Positions 47,581 through 59,679 of a stretch of 64,000 nucleotides of DNA are shown here, piece by piece; position 1 is the stretch's first letter; each line of letters opens with the position of its first letter. Both the position numbers and the translations under genes were made by a program. Origin of the DNA: Amycolatopsis sp. CA-128772 (lineage in GTDB: Bacteria; Actinomycetota; Actinomycetes; Mycobacteriales; Pseudonocardiaceae); NCBI RefSeq assembly GCF_002904295.1, contig NZ_PPHG01000018.1:1-64000 (forward strand). Direction: 5' to 3'. A model generated the notes under the pieces. That model ran no database searches. It had not been told where the DNA came from and saw only the letters and a program-made list of their open reading frames with translations.

Positions 47581-48153
47581 TGCTGACGCTGCCGCCCGAG
47601 CTGACCAAGCGCAACGTCGTGCAGGAGTCGGGGAACCTGTTCGAGAGCGCGTTCGCCGTGCTGGACCCGACCGGCAACTACCGGTACCTGCTCACCCGCA
47701 CGTGGGCGCCGGGCCCGCTGGTGATGTTCGTGATGCTGAACCCCTCGACCGCCGACGCCGTCACAGACGACCCCACGATGCGCCGAGTCGAGCGCTTCGC
47801 CCGCAGCTGGGGGTTCGGCGGGCTGGCGGTGGTGAACCTGTTCGCGCTGCGCGCCACCGACCCGGCCGTCGTGGAGTCCCACCCCGACCCGGTCGGGCCG
47901 GACACCGACGTGTTCCTCGCCGCGACCGCACGCCAGGCCGACCGCTGTGTCGCCGCCTGGGGTGCCCACCCGGCCGCGCAGCGTCGCGCGCCGGCGGTGG
48001 CGCGGGTTCTCGCGCGGGCCGCGACCCGGCAGTACCAGCCAGGGCTGGCGTGTCTGGGATTGACCAAAGGGCGGGGCGCCGCGGCACCCGCTGTACCTGC
48101 CGAAGACGACCACGTTGACCAGCTACACCGAGCCCGACGCGATGGGGAAGTGA
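47580..48153 (+). pseudogene. DUF1643 protein gene with a one-base frameshift near its 3' end
   Basis: The first 163 codons give a clear DUF1643 protein: NYRYLLTRTWAPGPLVMFVM, LNPSTADAVTDDPTMRR, GGLAVVNLFALRATDPAVV and LACLGLTKG. At the G run 48069-48076 the frame then yields non-family sequence, while the +1 frame continues with GAPRHPLYLPKTTTLTSYTE and DAMGK and stops at 48151-48153, as the family expects. One extra G therefore breaks the gene, or is a sequencing error. Without the shift the product would be about 190 residues and its stop would overlap the next gene's GTG. As written, the open frame fuses to that downstream gene. Confidence 0.7.
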
Positions 48154-48269
48154 CGACGACCGAGACCTACCCGAGCTGGTGGAACGTTCCCGGACACATG
48201 CTGACGAAGACCGCGCTGGTCGAGCTGGAGTTCCCGCGCACCTGCGACGGCCGGGCTTGGTCCGCGTAG
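48150..48269 (+). CDS. Small conserved-looking element protein
   Basis: A 39-residue product from GTG 48150 (VTTTETYPSWWNVPGHMLTK, TALVELEFPR). The GTG overlaps the TGA of the frame-corrected DUF1643 gene, the overlap style used throughout this element, which supports it as a separate gene even though the frameshift currently joins the two frames. A PSWW(N)VPxHxLTxTxLxEL pattern occurs, as far as I recall, in small proteins of other actinomycete elements. Function is unknown. Confidence 0.5.
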   Translation: MTTTETYPSWWNVPGHMLTKTALVELEFPRTCDGRAWSA

Positions 48270-48357
48270 ACCGGGGCCGGGCCCGGCGGTCCGGACCCGC
48301 CCGGTCCGGTGAGCGCGACCGGGCGAGACGGGTCGAGCGCACGCAGGTCGTGCCGGG

Positions 48358-48459
48358 CGGGCCGCCGAGGAAGCCCAGGTGAACGAGATGCACCGGCGAC
48401 ACAACGTCGACGCCGCCGAGGCCGCCCAAGTCGACGAGGATGCGGCGGTCGTGTCGTGA
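48358..48459 (+). pseudogene. Remnant homologous to the C-terminal tail of the relaxase
   Basis: The frame reading RAAEEAQVNEMHRRHNVDAA and ending in an acidic run and a stop at 48457-48459 matches the relaxase tail (RAAEEAQAAKMHRRHESDAA, then acidic, stop). Over some 33 codons most shared residues use different third bases, so the two copies have diverged under protein-level constraint before one was truncated. There is no start codon or relaxase body upstream, only possible degraded similarity from about 48317. Probably the tail of a second relaxase gene left by recombination. Confidence 0.55.
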
Positions 48460-48709
48460 CAGCGCCGCCGACAGCAGGAACGGGGCGGGAACCGCGCGCG
48501 GCAGTGCCTTGGCCCCGCGTGCGGCTCGTTCTTGCTCGCCGAGCCGTCTATAGTGGGAGTCGGCGGACACGTCCCGCCTGACTCCGAGCAGTACTCCGCC
48601 CACACCGGAAGCTGCAACCGAGGACAAGCCGTCGCCGACGCAGCGTGATGCACAACTTCTGCACTGGTAGCCGACCTGCGGAGGGTGTGGGGTTCCGTGG
48701 AGGATTGGC
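48460..48709. other. Gene-free stretch with a promoter-like -10
   Basis: No supported gene. TATAGT at 48549-48554 is a good -10 in GC-rich surroundings, but no well-spaced -35 is seen. GGAGG lies just before the next ATG (48710). This probably drives the Cys-rich protein gene that follows. Confidence 0.3.
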
Positions 48710-49264
48710 ATGAGCAGTAATGACCGAGCCCGGAAGCGTGCAATCCGGGCTGAGATGGCCGCCTCGGGGCAGAACTACACTCGCGCTGCACATGCAGTGA
48801 GTGTGCGTCCGGCCCACCACCTGAGGGCTGTTTGCTTCGGATGCGAGAAGGACGTCCCGCCCGGCAAGGGCGTCGTACACATCTCGCACCGCGAGGTCAA
48901 TCGGGTGCTAGAGGCTCAAGACGCTGCCAACAAGCGGCAGGCCGAGAGGGCCGAAGCCGAGGGCCGAACAGGACTCGCCGCAAAGATGCTCACGATGGGT
49001 GACTTACGCGATGAGCCCGAGGAAGCGCGGTGGCAGGTGCACTGCGACGACTGCAACCCTCATGACGATGACTGCGACAACTGCTACTGGTTCTACGTCG
49101 AGCGGTGCAGCACCTGGGCACAGTTGGCGGACTGGACCGCGCACCTATCGGAGAAGGACTGGGTGCTCCAGGCAACCAACTGGATGCAGTTCATCCGACA
49201 AACCGCACACGGTGCGAAGGTCGGCCTGGTCTGTCACCCCGAGGACCGTTACAAGGACGCATAG
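48710..49264 (+). CDS. Cys-rich hypothetical protein
   Basis: A 184-residue protein. The N-terminal ARKRAIRAEMAASGQNYTRA motif is shared by many otherwise unrelated actinobacterial element proteins. It is followed by CFGC, then a helical Lys/Glu-rich part, then CDDCNPHDDDCDNC, giving several candidate metal ligands. The C-terminus (WTAHLSEKDWVLQATNWMQF) is Trp-rich. GTGGAGG precedes the ATG. GC is lower than in the transfer operon, suggesting a separate acquisition. Its function is not recognised. Confidence 0.65.
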   Translation: MSSNDRARKRAIRAEMAASGQNYTRAAHAVSVRPAHHLRAVCFGCEKDVPPGKGVVHISHREVNRVLEAQDAANKRQAERAEAEGRTGLAAKMLTMGDLRDEPEEARWQVHCDDCNPHDDDCDNCYWFYVERCSTWAQLADWTAHLSEKDWVLQATNWMQFIRQTAHGAKVGLVCHPEDRYKDA

Positions 49265-49702
49265 CTCTTTGACCTGATCGTCGGGATGTTCGGCCGCCGC
49301 TCGCGACGCCGAGCGGCGGCATCCGACAAAGTTGATCAATGTCGATCATAGTGACTGCGAATACCCGTCGTCGCGGTACACAAGAGCCACTCCAGACACG
49401 GCCTGGTTCAGGCTGACCAGCGGCAGCCGCTCCGGACGGCGTGGACCCGCGCTTTTGCAAGGCGAAGCTTGCGGGTTCGGTCCGCCGCGGCGGCGCCTCA
49501 CGCTGGGCCGCGCTCAACGAGCAACGCCTGATCGCCCGCCTGGCTTGGGGACGCTGCGCCATGAGCGGAATCAAAGGTCTGTGCCTCATTCGCGCGCGAA
49601 GCCGGAGACACGTGCGAAACGTGCAATTGCTGAAACTGCGGCAAAGAAATGAACTTGAAATTCATCTGCTCAATTCGTCTGGTTTGAAGTACGGTTCTTC
49701 TC
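49265..49702. other. Gene-free stretch upstream of the excisionase gene
   Basis: 438 bp with no supported coding region; the short open frames have no RBS and atypical composition. Overlapping small inverted repeats lie at 49445-49476. GC drops sharply from about 49610 to the xis start, with ATGAA/TTCAT inverted around 49648-49664. It probably holds the xis-int promoter and its operator, but no consensus promoter is clear. Confidence 0.35.
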
Positions 49703-49954
49703 ATGGCGAATGCAGAATCTCCTTCATTGTATGTGGCGGCGGATGTGAACTCCGGTGAAACCTTGACGGGCCCTCGGGAGATGCTGACGGTCGAACAGGC
49801 CGCCGACCGGCTCGCAGTCAGTCGCACCACCATGTTCGCGCTCATCAAGGATGACGTAGTGCCCAGTGTCCTCATCGGCCGCAATAGGCGCGTCCCGGCC
49901 GATGAGTTGACGGCCTATATCGAGCGGCTTATCGCTGAAGCGGGGGAGTGCTGA
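49703..49954 (+). CDS. xis: Excisionase (Xis)-type HTH protein
   Basis: An 83-residue DNA-binding protein. MLTVEQAADRLAVSRTTMFA, LIKDDVVPSVLIGRNRRVPA and DELTAYIERL make the standard excisionase-family winged HTH. It is immediately upstream of the integrase, whose GTG/ATG region overlaps or abuts its stop, as in pSAM2-like xis-int pairs. It should bend DNA at the attachment region and direct the integrase to excision. The AT-rich upstream region suggests its own promoter. Confidence 0.88.
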   Translation: MANAESPSLYVAADVNSGETLTGPREMLTVEQAADRLAVSRTTMFALIKDDVVPSVLIGRNRRVPADELTAYIERLIAEAGEC

Positions 49955-49956
49955 CC

Positions 49957-51417
49957 ATGCCCCGGAGGAAGCGCACCGAAGGCACGCGTGCTCCAAACGG
50001 TGCCAGCAGCATCTACCTCGGTCGAGACGGGAAGTGGCACGGCCGCGTCACGATGGGAGCTCTCGACAATGGGAAGCCGGACCGTCGGCACGTCGAGCGC
50101 AAGACGGAGGCTGAAGTGATCGCCGCAGTTCGGGAGCTTGAACGCCAACGAGACGCCGGCACCGCTTCGAAGCCCGGATCCAGGGCATGGACGGTCGAAA
50201 CGTGGCTAACGCACTGGGTCGAGAACGTGGCGGCGCCATCTGTGCGAGAAACCACGCTTGCCGGCTACCGCGTCGCGGTCTACAAGCACCTGATTCCCGG
50301 GCTCGGCGCGCACCGTCTGCGCAGGCTGGAGCCGGAGCACCTTGAGAAGCTCTACGCGAAGATGGCCGACGCCGGGGCGAAGCCTGGAACGGCGCATCAG
50401 GTTCACCGCACGGCGAAAACCGCCTTCGGCGTGGCAGTCGACCGCGGGCACCTGACTAAGAACCCGGCGAAGCTCGCGAAGCCGCCGCGCGTCGACGAGG
50501 ACGAGATCATCCCGCTGACCGCAGCTGAGGCGAAGCGAGTCCTGGCCGCCGCTCGAGGCCGGCGCAACGGCGCGCGATTCGTGATCGCTCTCGCGCTCGG
50601 CCTGCGGCGCGGTGAAGCGCTCGGCCTGAAGTGGTCGCGGCTCGACTTGGACGCTGGACTACTGCGTACGCCCCGTCAGCTCCAGCGGTACAAGTGGAAG
50701 CACGGCTGTGCTGACCCGCACCGGTGCGGCGAGCGCCTTCACAGGGTCACACCGTGCCCGCTGAAGTGCACTCGGCACGCAACCTGTCCGCCGGTCTGTC
50801 AACCGGACTGCGTGCGGCACGCCAGCTCCTGTCCGACGCGCCACGGTGGCGGCCTTCGCGAAGTCGACGTGAAGTCGAAAGCCGGGCGCCGCACCGTCGG
50901 CATCCCCAGGCCGCTGCTCGAACTGCTGCGCAAGCACAAGGCCACACAGGACAGGGAGCGGGGGTTCGCCGGCACCGAGTGGCATGACGGCGGCTGGGTG
51001 TTCACCCAGCCCAACGGCCGACCGATCGACCCGCGTGCCGACCATGACGAGTGGAAGACGCTGCTGGCAGAGGCCAACGTTCGCGACGCCCGGCTCCACG
51101 ACGCGCGGCACACCGCGGCGACGATGCTGCTGGTCCTGAAGGTTCCGCTGCCCGCGATCATGGAAGTGATGGGCTGGGGCGACGCGTCGGTCGCAAAACG
51201 GTATGTGCACGTGCCCACCGAAGTCGTCGCCGGGATTGCCGACCAGGTCGAGAACTTCCTGTGGAGCGATACGCCGCCGGCACCCCCGCCGACGTCCACT
51301 GCGCAGCCGGACACCGCTTCGCTTATCGACCAGCTGCAGCGACTGCTGGACGCTGCTAAGACGCCAGGTGACGGCCCTGACGACGAGGAGCCGCCCGGCT
51401 GGCGGGCAGTGATTTGA
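49957..51417 (+). CDS. int: Tyrosine site-specific integrase with Cys-rich insertion
   Basis: A 486-residue integrase. The N-terminal AP2-like arm-binding domain (SIYLGRDGKWHGRVTMG) and SAM-like core-binding domain (TVETWLTHWVENVAAPSVRE) are followed by the catalytic domain: LGLRRGEALGL (R217), LHDARHTAAT (H381, R384) and AKRYVHV (Y416). Between them, residues about 245-298 form an insertion with eight Cys and several His, a probable zinc-binding module. ATG 49957 is preferred over GTG 49948 because GGGGGAG lies eight bases upstream. It ends 97 bp from attR and should recombine the tRNA-Pro 3' end with the element's att site. Confidence 0.93.
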   Translation: MPRRKRTEGTRAPNGASSIYLGRDGKWHGRVTMGALDNGKPDRRHVERKTEAEVIAAVRELERQRDAGTASKPGSRAWTVETWLTHWVENVAAPSVRETTLAGYRVAVYKHLIPGLGAHRLRRLEPEHLEKLYAKMADAGAKPGTAHQVHRTAKTAFGVAVDRGHLTKNPAKLAKPPRVDEDEIIPLTAAEAKRVLAAARGRRNGARFVIALALGLRRGEALGLKWSRLDLDAGLLRTPRQLQRYKWKHGCADPHRCGERLHRVTPCPLKCTRHATCPPVCQPDCVRHASSCPTRHGGGLREVDVKSKAGRRTVGIPRPLLELLRKHKATQDRERGFAGTEWHDGGWVFTQPNGRPIDPRADHDEWKTLLAEANVRDARLHDARHTAATMLLVLKVPLPAIMEVMGWGDASVAKRYVHVPTEVVAGIADQVENFLWSDTPPAPPPTSTAQPDTASLIDQLQRLLDAAKTPGDGPDDEEPPGWRAVI

Positions 51418-51434
51418 GTTGTATAACGGCTTGT

Positions 51435-51455
51435 ACTGAGACGGAAACTGAGACG
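51435..51455. repeat. Right integrase arm-type repeat
   Basis: Identical to 26988-27008 and in the same orientation: ACTGAGACG, GAA, ACTGAGACG. It lies between the integrase stop and attR, 58 bp from the core. Confidence 0.65.
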
Positions 51456-51511
51456 GCAGGACTACGTCCGAGACGCGGTCCCGCCGTTCTTGCTGGTGAA
51501 AGCCGTACTAC

Positions 51512-51588
51512 TGGTCGGGATGACAGGATTTGAACCTGCGACCCTCCGCTCCCAAAGCGGATGCGCTACCAAGCTGCGCCACATCCCG
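51512..51588 (-). tRNA. tRNA-Pro (UGG)
   Basis: Read on the minus strand it is 77 nt: acceptor CGGGATG/CATCCCG, D arm GCGC/GCGC, anticodon stem TCCGC/GCGGA with loop TTTGGGA (anticodon TGG at positions 34-36), T arm with TTCAAAT, discriminator A and encoded CCA (51512-51514). It is the attachment gene of the element. A CACCCCCC/GGGGGGTG hairpin (51593-51609) lies just before its 5' end. Confidence 0.96.
51514..51557. repeat. attR: 44-bp direct repeat inside tRNA-Pro
   Basis: Second copy of the 44-bp repeat at 26851-26894. It is the anticodon-to-acceptor part of the intact tRNA-Pro gene, so insertion restores the 3' end of the tRNA. Confidence 0.92.
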
Positions 51589-51694
51589 AGGCCACCCCCC
51601 AGGGGGGTGTGTGATCAGCCTAGCGGGTCACGCTAAGCTAGCGACGCACCCGGGTCCCTCCGGGGGCACGCGGGTGTAGCTCAATGGTAGAGCC

Positions 51695-56377
<4,683 letters not shown>

Positions 56378-56516
56378 GTGTGCCGACCCTCTCCACCACG
56401 CATGCGCCAGCCATGGTCGTCGACCCAGCGTGCCATGCTTCGCCCTACACTTCGAGCCAGCCCGCCCGCTCACGAGGTAGCCGTGCGACAGCAGTCCGGA
56501 GGCAGGAGGTCCGTGC

Positions 56517-58070
56517 ATGGTGTCACGTCCGGCCCCGGCGTCGGCGGCCCTGCCACCGATGACCGGTGACGGCGGGCCGCCGGGCTTCGACGCCTTCGCA
56601 CGGGCGGCCCTCGAAGACGTCCGCGACGCGGTGTTCCTGCAGGACACCGCCGGGGTGGTGCGCTGGTCGAACCCCGCGGCGCGGGCGCTGACCGGGGACG
56701 CCGAACCGCACCTGAACGCCGTCACCGAAACCTCCGGCCACGTCGAAGCCGCGGGCCACCGCCGGCCGGCCCGGATCCGGGCCCTGCCCGGCGGCTGGCA
56801 CGCCTGGACCGTCGTCTCGGACGACGTCCCGCACCGGCACGTGGGCGACTTCCTGGCCGAGGCCGGTCCCCGGCTGGCCGCCGCGCGCGGGCGGCACGGC
56901 ACCGCCCGGGTGATCGCCGAGCTGGCCGCGTCCGCGCTCGCCGAAACCGTCTTCGTGCTGCTCCCGACCACCCGAGGCCGGTGGGAGTGGTGGAGCTGCG
57001 AGCGCCCGGCCGCGCAGGGCCACGGCCGGATCCGGCGCGTCGCCGCCCAGGTCGCGCCGGTGCTGGCGGCGACGTTCGGCGCCGCCGGGCGCGCCCAGCC
57101 GGCCCCGGTGCCCGCGGCCGAGGTCGCCACCCTGCCGTCGGTCGTCGCCGACCGGTTCGCCGGGCACGCCGACGTCTCGGTCGTCCCGCTCGGGCCGAGC
57201 GCGAGCGCCGGGGTCACCGGCGCCCTGCTGCTGGGCCGCCGCGGCGACCCGGAGTTCGGCGCCGACCAGGCGCGCGCGGTGACCGAGTTCGCGTACGCGG
57301 CCGGGACGGCCCTCGCCAACGCCCAGCGCTACGCCCGCCAGGAGGAGGCGACCCGCGGCCTGGAGACGACGCTGCGCCCGGTCGACCCGCCGGAACTCGA
57401 CGGCGCCCGGTTCGAGACCTGGTACGAGCCGGCGGCCGGCGTCCTCACGGTCGGCGGGGACTTCTTCGACGTGCTGCCCCACGGGGACGGCAGCGCGTTC
57501 CTGGTGCTCGGCGACGTCTGCGGCAAGGGCCCCGAGGCCGCCGCGCTCACCGGCCGGGTCCGGCACGCGCTGACCGCGCTCGCCATGGTCGAACGCGACG
57601 GCCGCACGCTGCTGCGGCTGCTCAACGAGCTGCTCATCGCGGGCGGCAGCAGCCGGTTCGCCACCCTGGTGCTCGGCACGGCCCGGCCGTCGGACGGGGG
57701 TGTCGGCCTGACGCTGGCCTCCGGCGGCCACCCGGCGCCGCTGATCGTCCGCCGGTCCGGCGTCGTGGAGGAGGTCACGGTGCCGGGCACGCTGGTCGGC
57801 ATCTCGCCGCAGGCCCGGTTCGCCGAGGCGGAGGTGCGGCTGGAACGCGGCGACGTGTGCCTGCTGTACACCGACGGCATCACCGAAGCCCGCAACCGGC
57901 ACGACCCGACGGAACTCTTCGGAGACGACCGGCTACGTGCCGTGCTCACGGCGGGGACGGGGGAGCCTGCCCGTGAAGTCGTGCGGCGGCTGCGCCAGAC
58001 CGTTCGCGACTGGCTGGGCAGCTCGGCACACGACGATATCGCCGTGCTGGCCATCGAATGCGTGGACTGA
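56517..58070 (+). CDS. PAS/GAF-SpoIIE (PPM-type) serine phosphatase
   Basis: A 517-residue RsbU/SpoIIE-type phosphatase expected to dephosphorylate an anti-sigma-factor antagonist. AGGAGGT at 56504, six bases from the ATG, fixes the start. Residues about 20-100 resemble PAS (VFLQDTAGVVRWSNPAARAL), 120-280 a degenerate GAF-like region, and 290-517 the PP2C core with VGGDFFD, LGDVCGKGPEAA, ASGGHPAPL, LLYTDGITEAR and HDDIAVLAIE; the metal-binding Asp residues are present. It is divergent from the hybrid kinase across 139 bp, suggesting one stress-signalling unit. Confidence 0.9.
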   Translation: MVSRPAPASAALPPMTGDGGPPGFDAFARAALEDVRDAVFLQDTAGVVRWSNPAARALTGDAEPHLNAVTETSGHVEAAGHRRPARIRALPGGWHAWTVVSDDVPHRHVGDFLAEAGPRLAAARGRHGTARVIAELAASALAETVFVLLPTTRGRWEWWSCERPAAQGHGRIRRVAAQVAPVLAATFGAAGRAQPAPVPAAEVATLPSVVADRFAGHADVSVVPLGPSASAGVTGALLLGRRGDPEFGADQARAVTEFAYAAGTALANAQRYARQEEATRGLETTLRPVDPPELDGARFETWYEPAAGVLTVGGDFFDVLPHGDGSAFLVLGDVCGKGPEAAALTGRVRHALTALAMVERDGRTLLRLLNELLIAGGSSRFATLVLGTARPSDGGVGLTLASGGHPAPLIVRRSGVVEEVTVPGTLVGISPQARFAEAEVRLERGDVCLLYTDGITEARNRHDPTELFGDDRLRAVLTAGTGEPAREVVRRLRQTVRDWLGSSAHDDIAVLAIECVD

Positions 58071-58108
58071 CCCCCTCTTCCGGGGGTTCCGGGTGGCGGA
58101 GCCCCGGC

Positions 58109-58125
58109 CCGGGGCGAAGCCCCGG
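58109..58125 (+). terminator. Hairpin terminator after the phosphatase gene
   Basis: A perfect 7-bp stem, CCGGGGC / GCCCCGG with GAA loop, 39 bp after the stop. There is no U-tract, as usual in high-GC actinomycetes. Confidence 0.5.
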
Positions 58126-58218
58126 ATGTCACTGCACCGTCCTTTGTGGACTTGGGTTTGACGCCGTGACGAGGGGGTAATCACCCCGGTGCAATCGGTT
58201 TTCCGACGGAGGAGCCCC

Positions 58219-58761
58219 ATGGCGAACGCACTGCAAGGACGCCGGGTCGCGATCCTGGCCGCGGACGGCGTCGAACAGGTCGAGCTGGAGAAGCCGCGCC
58301 AGGCCGTCCTCGACGAGGGCGCGACGGTCGAGCTGGTCTCGCTGGACACCGGCGAGATCCAGGCGATGAACGGCGACATCGACAAGGGTGACCGGTTCGC
58401 GGTGGACCGGAAGGTGGCCGACGTCGAAATCGGCGATTTCGACGCGCTGCTGCTGCCCGGCGGCACGATGAACCCCGACAACCTGCGCACGGACCCCGCC
58501 GCGGTCAAGTTCGTCGGCGACTTCGTGCGCGCCGGCAAGCCGGTCGGGGTGATTTGCCACGGTCCGTGGACGCTCGTCGAAGCGGATGTCGTACGTGGCC
58601 GCACGTTGACGTCGTACCCGAGCATCCGGACGGACCTGCGTAACGCCGGTGCCACCGTGGTCGACGAAGAGGTGGTAGTGGACAACGGACTGGTTTCCAG
58701 CCGCAACCCGGACGACCTGCCGGCGTTCTGCCGGACGGTGGTGCGGGAGTTCGCGGCCTGA
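58219..58761 (+). CDS. PfpI/DJ-1-family protein (class I glutamine amidotransferase-like)
   Basis: A 180-residue single-domain protein. GRRVAILAADGVEQVELEKP, DALLLPGGTMNPDNLRTDP and VGVICHGPWTLVEADVVRGR show the DJ-1/PfpI fold, with the nucleophile C113 followed by H114 at the elbow, and SYPSIRTDLRNAGA conserved. Members are described as intracellular peptidases, chaperones or glyoxal/deglycase-type enzymes. The sequence does not decide between these. GGAGGAG (58208-58214) supports ATG 58219 over upstream in-frame starts. It is probably monocistronic. Confidence 0.9.
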   Translation: MANALQGRRVAILAADGVEQVELEKPRQAVLDEGATVELVSLDTGEIQAMNGDIDKGDRFAVDRKVADVEIGDFDALLLPGGTMNPDNLRTDPAAVKFVGDFVRAGKPVGVICHGPWTLVEADVVRGRTLTSYPSIRTDLRNAGATVVDEEVVVDNGLVSSRNPDDLPAFCRTVVREFAA

Positions 58762-58891
58762 CCGCCGGTCCTCTGTGGACTCTCACCCGAACGGGTGTGT
58801 TAAGTCCCGCTTAAATCTGTTGGCTTTCGGCACCGCGGCGGAGGACGCTGAGGGTGTGACCGGAATCGCCCGTGGAGAGGAGGTGGACGCG

Positions 58892-59056
58892 ATGACTGTG
58901 CACGCAAGGCGCTACGGCCGCTGGTGCCGTGAACACTTCGACGCGATCGCCGCCGAGGGCGTTCCCGCACCCCGGGGCGGCGAGCCGGCCGGACAGGCCC
59001 TGCCCGAACCCGAGCCGGAGCCCGTTCAACCGGTAGCCGGCCAGCCCCAGCTTTGA
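58892..59056 (+). CDS. Short hypothetical protein
   Basis: A 54-residue protein (MTVHARRYGRWCREHFDAIA start) with a Pro/Glu-rich tail. A strong AGGAGG at 58878-58883, eight bases upstream, and a large palindromic terminator right after the stop support expression. No family was recognised. Confidence 0.5.
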   Translation: MTVHARRYGRWCREHFDAIAAEGVPAPRGGEPAGQALPEPEPEPVQPVAGQPQL

Positions 59057-59060
59057 CCGA

Positions 59061-59108
59061 CCCACGGGAAAGGGCCCCCGAAACGTTTCGGGGGCCCTTT
59101 CCCGTGGG
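59061..59108. terminator. 48-bp perfect palindrome, bidirectional terminator
   Basis: Bases 59061-59084 are the exact reverse complement of 59085-59108, including an AAAGGGCCCCCGAAA core, so the transcript would form a 22-24 bp hairpin. It lies between convergent genes ending at 59056 and 59113. Confidence 0.85.
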
Positions 59109-59112
59109 TGCG

Positions 59113-59523
59113 TCAGCGGTAGCTGCGCCGGTACCAGACCCGCCGCGGGCCGGGCACGCCGATGCGCGTGATGACGTCGGTCAGGATGGCGCCGATGACG
59201 AGCCAGATGATGGCGGCCAGGCCGTCGTTGAGGAACGTCCGCAGGCCTTCCGAGTCCGGCGTGAAGAGGTTCCGCAGGCCGAGCGACACGCCCGCCGACC
59301 ACTCCGAGATCAGGTGCGCGAAGCCGTTCGCCGAATTCGCCCCGCCCAGCACCAGCACGATGTGCAGGGCCAGGACCAGCGCGAACACCGCGCAGACGAG
59401 GTGGATGAGGGCGTTGACCGTGCGTACCGCCCGGAGGCGCGGGTGGGTGCGTTCCACGATCTCTTCGGCGGGTGCGGGCTCGTACGGCGTGCCGTACGGC
59501 TCCGGGGGCGGGGGATACGGCAT
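59113..59523 (-). CDS. Small integral membrane protein, unknown
   Basis: A 136-residue protein starting MPYPPPPEPYGTPYEPAPAE, a Pro/Tyr-rich cytoplasmic head. At least two membrane spans follow: VNALIHLVCAVFALVLALHI at about residues 48-70 and AAIIWLVIGAILTDVITRIG at about 105-125, with the tail PRRVWYRRSYR. AAAGGA lies nine bases upstream of the ATG. It is divergent from the HTH gene at 59680, and the inverted repeat between them may control both. No family was recognised. Confidence 0.7.
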   Translation of the reverse strand: MPYPPPPEPYGTPYEPAPAEEIVERTHPRLRAVRTVNALIHLVCAVFALVLALHIVLVLGGANSANGFAHLISEWSAGVSLGLRNLFTPDSEGLRTFLNDGLAAIIWLVIGAILTDVITRIGVPGPRRVWYRRSYR

Positions 59524-59619
59524 CGTCGGCGCCGTCCTTTCGACTGTCCGATGTGGACGTATCTGGGCGAACAGGAACAACACCCGGGAATACCCGTCAC
59601 CCGGCCGAGTGAACCACTC

Positions 59620-59666
59620 TTCCGCAAAGTTCCCTTTTTGGGTGCGTGATAAGGTACTTTGCGGAA
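59620..59666. promoter_or_regulatory. 11-bp inverted repeat operator upstream of the HTH gene
   Basis: TTCCGCAAAGT (59620-59630) and ACTTTGCGGAA (59656-59666) are exact reverse complements separated by 25 bp. Extending by three bases each way keeps 13 of 14 matches. The right arm ends 13 bp before the HTH gene ATG. Probably the binding site of that HTH protein. Confidence 0.6.
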
Positions 59667-59679
59667 CGCGAGGAGGGTC

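Larger units (their letters stand above)
26851..51557. mobile_element. Integrated conjugative/mobilisable element in tRNA-Pro(UGG), about 24.7 kb
   Basis: The element is flanked by a perfect 44-bp direct repeat, 26851-26894 and 51514-51557, corresponding to the 3' part of tRNA-Pro. The intact tRNA including CCA is on the right; the left copy lacks the 5' half and the CCA. A tyrosine integrase and excisionase gene lie next to the right end. Within are a GntR repressor, coupling protein, MobF relaxase-helicase, DNA methyltransferase and many small overlapping genes. The layout resembles actinomycete integrative elements. It differs from the SLP1/pSAM2 type in using a relaxase plus VirD4-like ATPase, with no FtsK-like TraB and no recognisable Rep. 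Confidence 0.93.

Noticed and set aside
49332..49652. 106-codon frame upstream of xis
   Set aside because: No RBS, atypical composition, no recognisable motif; the area looks regulatory.
56378..57319. N-terminal extension of the hybrid kinase frame to 57319
   Set aside because: It runs antisense through the phosphatase gene, lacks domain features, and an ATG with good RBS exists at 56377.
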